Shown piece by piece: positions 19,187 through 21,993 of a DNA stretch of 21,993 nucleotides. The translations under genes and the position numbers were made by a program. The stretch spans positions 1 to 21,993 of the forward strand of contig CADCOX010000266.1 of assembly GCA_902803195.1 (NCBI GenBank), read 5' to 3'. Position 1 is the first letter of the stretch. Each line of letters begins with the position of its first letter. The stretch comes from an uncultured Bacteroidales bacterium (lineage in GTDB: Bacteria > Bacteroidota > Bacteroidia > Bacteroidales > Bacteroidaceae). The notes beneath the pieces are model-generated. The model was not told the DNA's origin. It did no database searches and worked only from the letters and a program-made list of their open reading frames with translations.

Positions 19187-19789
19187 ATGAAGACAATAGC
19201 AAATATATTCCTCCTCGCTCTTTGGTGTATGTTCCCATTGGGGACATACGCCCAAGGTGCGCATTGGTCCTGCGACGACCGGGCCTTTCAGTATGATATG
19301 ACCGCCTACATAAGCCTTGCCAGTGCGTGCGGTAAGACGGTCAACCTGTCGGCCTACGAGGTGGCAGCTTTCGTCGACAACGAGTGCCGCGGCGTAGCCC
19401 GCTTGCAGACAGCCCCTAACGGTGAGTCCTTCTACGGCTACATCCGCATCCATAGCAACGTGTCCTTTGGTGAGACCGTAACGTTCAAGGCATATCGCAA
19501 GTCCCTCGGTACCGAACTGGCTGTCGAGACCGAGACGGTCACTTTCGAAGCCAACAACGTCAAGGGGCTACCAAGTGCACCCTTTGTGCTGTCCCTCCCC
19601 AATATTCTAGGTGACGTCAACTGTGACGGCATCATCACTATCGGCGATGTCACAGCCCTCGTCAACATCATCCTCGGCAAGGATACCCCAGAGAACAGTT
19701 ACGACTACAGCGTCACAGACGTCAACCGGGATGGCACCATCACCATCGCCGATGTCACAGCCCTCGTCAACATCATTCTCGGCATTTAG
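19187..19789 (+). CDS. Small secreted protein with C-terminal type I-like dockerin
   Basis: The 200-residue product has a signal peptide (MKTIANIFLLALWCMFPLGTYAQG). Next comes a beta-rich domain of about 110 residues with the motif YEVAAFVDNECRGVARL followed by GYIRIHSNVSFGETVTFKAY, which resembles the domain before the tail of the upstream 3005-residue protein (AFAGDELRGVSCYV). It ends in two textbook calcium-binding dockerin loops, DVNCDGIITIGD and DVNRDGTITIAD, each followed by VTALVNIILG. Unlike its neighbours it has no T9SS-type tail; the protein stops right after the second dockerin repeat. It sits 16 bases after the giant gene with its own strong Shine-Dalgarno, so it is almost certainly co-transcribed. 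I infer that it is exported and held at the surface by binding a cohesin-like partner, possibly the giant protein's N-terminal domain. Binding partner and function are not shown by the sequence. Confidence 0.85.
   Translation: MKTIANIFLLALWCMFPLGTYAQGAHWSCDDRAFQYDMTAYISLASACGKTVNLSAYEVAAFVDNECRGVARLQTAPNGESFYGYIRIHSNVSFGETVTFKAYRKSLGTELAVETETVTFEANNVKGLPSAPFVLSLPNILGDVNCDGIITIGDVTALVNIILGKDTPENSYDYSVTDVNRDGTITIADVTALVNIILGI
19613..19784 (+). repeat. Dockerin-encoding direct repeat, period 105 bp
   Basis: Two 67-base units (19613-19679 and 19718-19784) encode the two dockerin loops. The last 34 bases of each (19646-19679 and 19751-19784) differ at a single position, a synonymous C/T change. 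The first halves are more diverged. The near-identity at silent positions suggests recent duplication or gene conversion within the gene. Confidence 0.85.
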
Positions 19790-19857
19790 GGAAATACATC
19801 CTATGCTCTTTAAAACGAATGAATGCACGAAACGGCCTTTTAAAAATAGCTCAAGAA

Positions 19858-19888
19858 TTTGGGCTTCAATGCTATATTATTCTCTTTG
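19858..19888 (+). promoter_or_regulatory. Candidate promoter for the BspA-like LRR gene
   Basis: TTTG at 19858-19861 and TCTCTTTG at 19881-19888 are separated by 19 bases, the usual spacing between the Bacteroidetes -33 and -7 elements. The -7 box has one mismatch to TAnnTTTG. It lies 17 bases before the ATG at 19906 and would make this gene partly independent of the operon upstream. Confidence 0.4.
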
Positions 19889-19891
19889 ATA

Positions 19892-19968
19892 TCAATATAA
19901 TTAATATGAAAACTTTGTATCCCATTCGAATGAAGTTCATGTTTGTGCTATCATTCTTGCTGATGAGC
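19892..19968 (+). repeat. Duplicated signal-peptide DNA, copy 1
   Basis: From the ATG at 19906 the first 63 bases (21 codons) are identical to those at 21689-21751 except one base in codon 6 (CCC versus CAC, Pro versus His). About 14 bases upstream are also alike (TCAATAT-ATTAAT with a small indel). Similarity stops sharply after codon 21-25. Confidence 0.9.
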
Positions 19969-21576
19969 CTCATCCCTTCAGCCAATGTAGAGGCAGGCGA
20001 CACCTTCACAGCTACAACTATTGAAGGAATAGAGATGACATTTAAGGTTTTTAGTGAGTCTTCAAAGACAGCCATCGTCTCTTCCGGCCGGGAGGATGTT
20101 CCTGCCATCAGCATAGGCACTACGGGCACAGTGACAATTCCCCAAGAGGCCAAAGGCTATCGAATCACTGGCATTGGTGAAGAGGCTTTTAGGGAGACTT
20201 CTCTTTCATCGGTCAACATCCCCGTTGGTGTCTTATTTATTGGTGAGAAAGCGTTTGCGGAATGTATGAATCTCTCATCTGTAACCTTGCCTGAGGGTGT
20301 GACTTCCATTGGCGAAGAGGCTTTCAGTGAGAGTGCCTTGTCCTCCATCGTCCTGCCAACGTCGCTCGTTCGGATAGGGGAGCAGGCTTTTGAAGGTACT
20401 AGACTGACGACCATCACTTTGCCCCGGAATGTAGCCTATCTCGGGAATGCAGATCGCGTAGACGAAGAGACTGGTAGGTTGATTGTTGAGGATGATCTCT
20501 TTGCAGATATCTTCAACGGTTGCTCTGCACTTACAGAAGTGAAAGTCGATGCGTCAAATAAGGTTTATGCCTCCATGAATGGAATCTTGATGACCAAAGA
20601 CTTGAAGACCTTGCTTTATTTTCCTCAGGCCAAAGCCGATAATACGATACCGTCAGGCGTTGAGACCATTTATTGCGATGCCTTTGCCGATTGTACGTTC
20701 TCCTCCATCACTCTCCCTGCTTCGATAACGGCAATTGAGGAGGATGCATTTGATGGTTGTTACCAATTGATGTCAATTATCTCTGAGATAATGAAGCCTA
20801 GTGCGATTAATCATTATGCATTCTCATATTCAGTTTACGAGCAGGCAACACTTTATGTCCCCTTAGGCACCAAGGACCTCTATGAGGCCACCGAAGGATG
20901 GAACAATTTCCAGAATATCGTGGAGATGGAGTCCGTTGAGATCGAGCCCTTGGAGGATGGCGAGGAAGTGGACTTTGGCGAAAACAGCGAACTGACAGAA
21001 GGAACAGACCTCGGTGGAGTTATTGCGGACAATATGTATTTCAATATCCCCAATGACAAGGGACGTTACGAACCGGTCGAAGGTTGCATCGTCATCACCA
21101 GCTCCACCTCCGATGAGGACATGGCGGCCATCGAAGGCAAGGACTTCTTCGATAAGGACTTGATGGATCATTTCGCAGGTTTCATCTTCAAAGTTCCTGC
21201 CGCTCAGGGCAACATCAGAATTACTGCAGAGACGACTGGCGATATGACGCTTAGAGTGAAGATAGGCGATGACGACCCCATTGAGAAACAATTGGATGGC
21301 CGTCGTAAAGTGTCAATCCCCTATAATGTCTCCGTGGAGACGCTCGTCTACGTCTATGCAGGTCAGAATGCCTCTGTGAAGGGTGTCAGTCCCGTAACGG
21401 CTCCGTCTGGTGAGCTGAAGATCTACAGCATCGAGCGTGAGGACTCCCAGACAGGTATTGCTCATGTTGGCGTTGGCTCCTCCGACGTCACAATCTACAG
21501 TCTCAGTGGTCAACGTTTAGCGAAGCCGCAGAAGGGTGTCAACATCGTCGGAGGCAAGAAAGTCTTGGTGAAGTAA
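19906..21576 (+). CDS. BspA-like leucine-rich repeat surface protein with T9SS-type tail
   Basis: I choose the ATG at 19906 (556 residues) over an in-frame ATG at 19819. It gives a proper signal peptide (MKTLYPIRMKFMFVLSFLLM, then SLIPSANVEA), the same leader is repeated at 21689, and a candidate promoter lies between the two ATGs. The mature protein begins with a short beta domain, then BspA/LRR_5-type repeats with the signature IGEEAF...LSSVxLPxGVxxIG (about 20160-20450). It continues with the closing part typical of Prevotella BspA proteins (ATLYVPLGTKDLYEAT, then EGWNNFQNIVEM). A beta-rich domain follows, and a T9SS-like tail (VTIYSLSGQRLAKP, KGVNIVGGKKVLVK). Such proteins are surface or outer-membrane-vesicle adhesins that bind host proteins or other bacteria. 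It lies 116 bases after the dockerin gene and is followed by a strong hairpin. Confidence 0.85.
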   Translation: MKTLYPIRMKFMFVLSFLLMSLIPSANVEAGDTFTATTIEGIEMTFKVFSESSKTAIVSSGREDVPAISIGTTGTVTIPQEAKGYRITGIGEEAFRETSLSSVNIPVGVLFIGEKAFAECMNLSSVTLPEGVTSIGEEAFSESALSSIVLPTSLVRIGEQAFEGTRLTTITLPRNVAYLGNADRVDEETGRLIVEDDLFADIFNGCSALTEVKVDASNKVYASMNGILMTKDLKTLLYFPQAKADNTIPSGVETIYCDAFADCTFSSITLPASITAIEEDAFDGCYQLMSIISEIMKPSAINHYAFSYSVYEQATLYVPLGTKDLYEATEGWNNFQNIVEMESVEIEPLEDGEEVDFGENSELTEGTDLGGVIADNMYFNIPNDKGRYEPVEGCIVITSSTSDEDMAAIEGKDFFDKDLMDHFAGFIFKVPAAQGNIRITAETTGDMTLRVKIGDDDPIEKQLDGRRKVSIPYNVSVETLVYVYAGQNASVKGVSPVTAPSGELKIYSIEREDSQTGIAHVGVGSSDVTIYSLSGQRLAKPQKGVNIVGGKKVLVK

Positions 21577-21590
21577 TCGACAGAGATAGT

Positions 21591-21632
21591 GGCAGGGGCG
21601 TAACGAAGCAACCCGTTCGTTGCGTCTCTGCC
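21591..21632 (+). terminator. Strong hairpin terminator after the BspA-like gene
   Basis: A 17-bp stem pairs 21591-21607 (GGCAGGGGCGTAACGAA) with 21616-21632 (TTCGTTGCGTCTCTGCC). It has 14 Watson-Crick and 3 G-U pairs and an 8-base loop (GCAACCCG), and is followed by ATTTTACG. It begins 14 bases after the stop codon. The T-run is short, so it may work as an imperfect intrinsic terminator or an RNA-stabilising hairpin. The sequence also looks like dispersed palindromic repeats I associate with Bacteroidetes genomes; that cannot be tested with one copy. Confidence 0.65.
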
Positions 21633-21673
21633 ATTTTACGAAAGACCAATTATAACTGCTCATTGTTCATTAT

Positions 21674-21751
21674 TCAATATTCATTAATATGAAAACTTTG
21701 TATCACATTCGAATGAAGTTCATGTTTGTGCTATCATTCTTGCTGATGAGC
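21674..21751 (+). repeat. Duplicated signal-peptide DNA, copy 2
   Basis: Partner of the copy at 19892-19968, with one mismatch in the first 63 coding bases. After codon 21 the two genes diverge (CTCATC versus TTTATG, then a shared CCTTCA), and the mature proteins are unrelated in the part visible. Confidence 0.9.
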
Positions 21752-21993
21752 TTTATGCCTTCAACTATCTTTACGTCATTTGCTGCTGAGACCTCAAGTC
21801 CCGCACCCGAACTCCTTTATGGTGATGAGGAATTAGATGAGGCTAAGAAGGACCTGATGAATATGATCTATGAGTGCATGAAGGTCCTTGAAGATTCTCA
21901 CCAGGCGCTGAGTGAGAAAGCTACAGCAGACGAAGCACCAGAGTTGTATCAGCAAGTTGATGAGATGGCCAAATATCTGGAATATGCCCGATA
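21689..21993 (+). CDS. Secreted helical protein, 5' part only (runs off the window)
   Basis: The ATG at 21689 opens 101 codons to the window end. The signal peptide (MKTLYHIRMKFMFVLSFLLM, then SFMPSTIFTSFAA) is nearly identical to that of the preceding gene. The visible mature part is acidic and predicted helical (LLYGDEELDEAKKDLMNMIY, later ELYQQVDEMAKYLEYAR), possibly a coiled coil, with no LRR yet. I do not recognise the family. Because the preceding hairpin probably stops most transcripts, it may have its own promoter, but no convincing -7 box is seen in 21633-21688. Whether it has a T9SS-type tail cannot be seen here. Confidence 0.8.
   Translation, partial: MKTLYHIRMKFMFVLSFLLMSFMPSTIFTSFAAETSSPAPELLYGDEELDEAKKDLMNMIYECMKVLEDSHQALSEKATADEAPELYQQVDEMAKYLEYAR

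Noticed and set aside
1..21993. tRNA, rRNA, insertion sequences or transposase genes.
   Set aside because: None was recognised. No cloverleaf with a CCA-like end, no ribosomal RNA motifs and no transposase-like protein was seen on reading both strands.

Overview
The window looks like a chromosomal segment of a Prevotella-like (Prevotellaceae, Bacteroidota) gut or oral bacterium. Four observations support this. Bacteroidetes-type -7 boxes (TAnnTTTG) precede several genes. Most starts have little or no Shine-Dalgarno sequence. Three large secreted proteins end in type IX secretion (T9SS)-like C-terminal sorting tails (KG-[ILV]-Y/N-I-x-x-G-x-K...K). BspA-type leucine-rich repeats, a DUF4421 barrel and a TPR/AraC membrane regulator are all typical of the phylum. 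The assignment is by recognition, not by database search.

Layout. Positions 1-225 (-) hold the 5' end of an unrecognised secreted protein with a signal peptide. Positions 226-708 have no gene but contain a degenerate 33-bp tandem repeat, a candidate promoter and a hairpin that may terminate the next gene. Positions 709-2670 (-) encode a membrane regulator with a periplasmic TPR-like half, one membrane helix and a cytoplasmic AraC-type HTH; palindromic repeat DNA is carried in frame in its linker. Positions 2782-3858 (-) encode a DUF4421 outer-membrane barrel. A short divergent promoter region (3859-4133) separates these from a large rightward surface-protein locus.

The rightward locus runs to the window end. 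It holds a ~2000-aa multidomain protein (jelly-roll, helical, 21-residue LRR, beta-trefoil-like, dockerin-like, T9SS tail) and, 22 bp later, a 3005-aa protein (N-terminal cohesin-like domain, CARDB, Calx-beta-like repeats, a Gly/Trp hinge, a helical core, Ig-like and InlB-like repeats, T9SS tail). A 200-aa protein ending in a textbook two-repeat dockerin follows 16 bp later, then a BspA-like LRR protein with a T9SS tail, a strong hairpin, and the start of another secreted protein whose signal-peptide coding DNA is almost identical to that of the BspA-like gene.

The most interesting idea is that the first three rightward genes form a co-transcribed surface assembly. The cohesin-like N-terminus of the giant protein could dock the small dockerin protein, and perhaps the dockerin-like domain of its upstream neighbour, on the cell surface. 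No glycoside hydrolase or other enzyme domain was recognised in these proteins, so this would be an adhesive or scaffold apparatus rather than a classical cellulosome. The cohesin assignment is the weak link and needs structural comparison.
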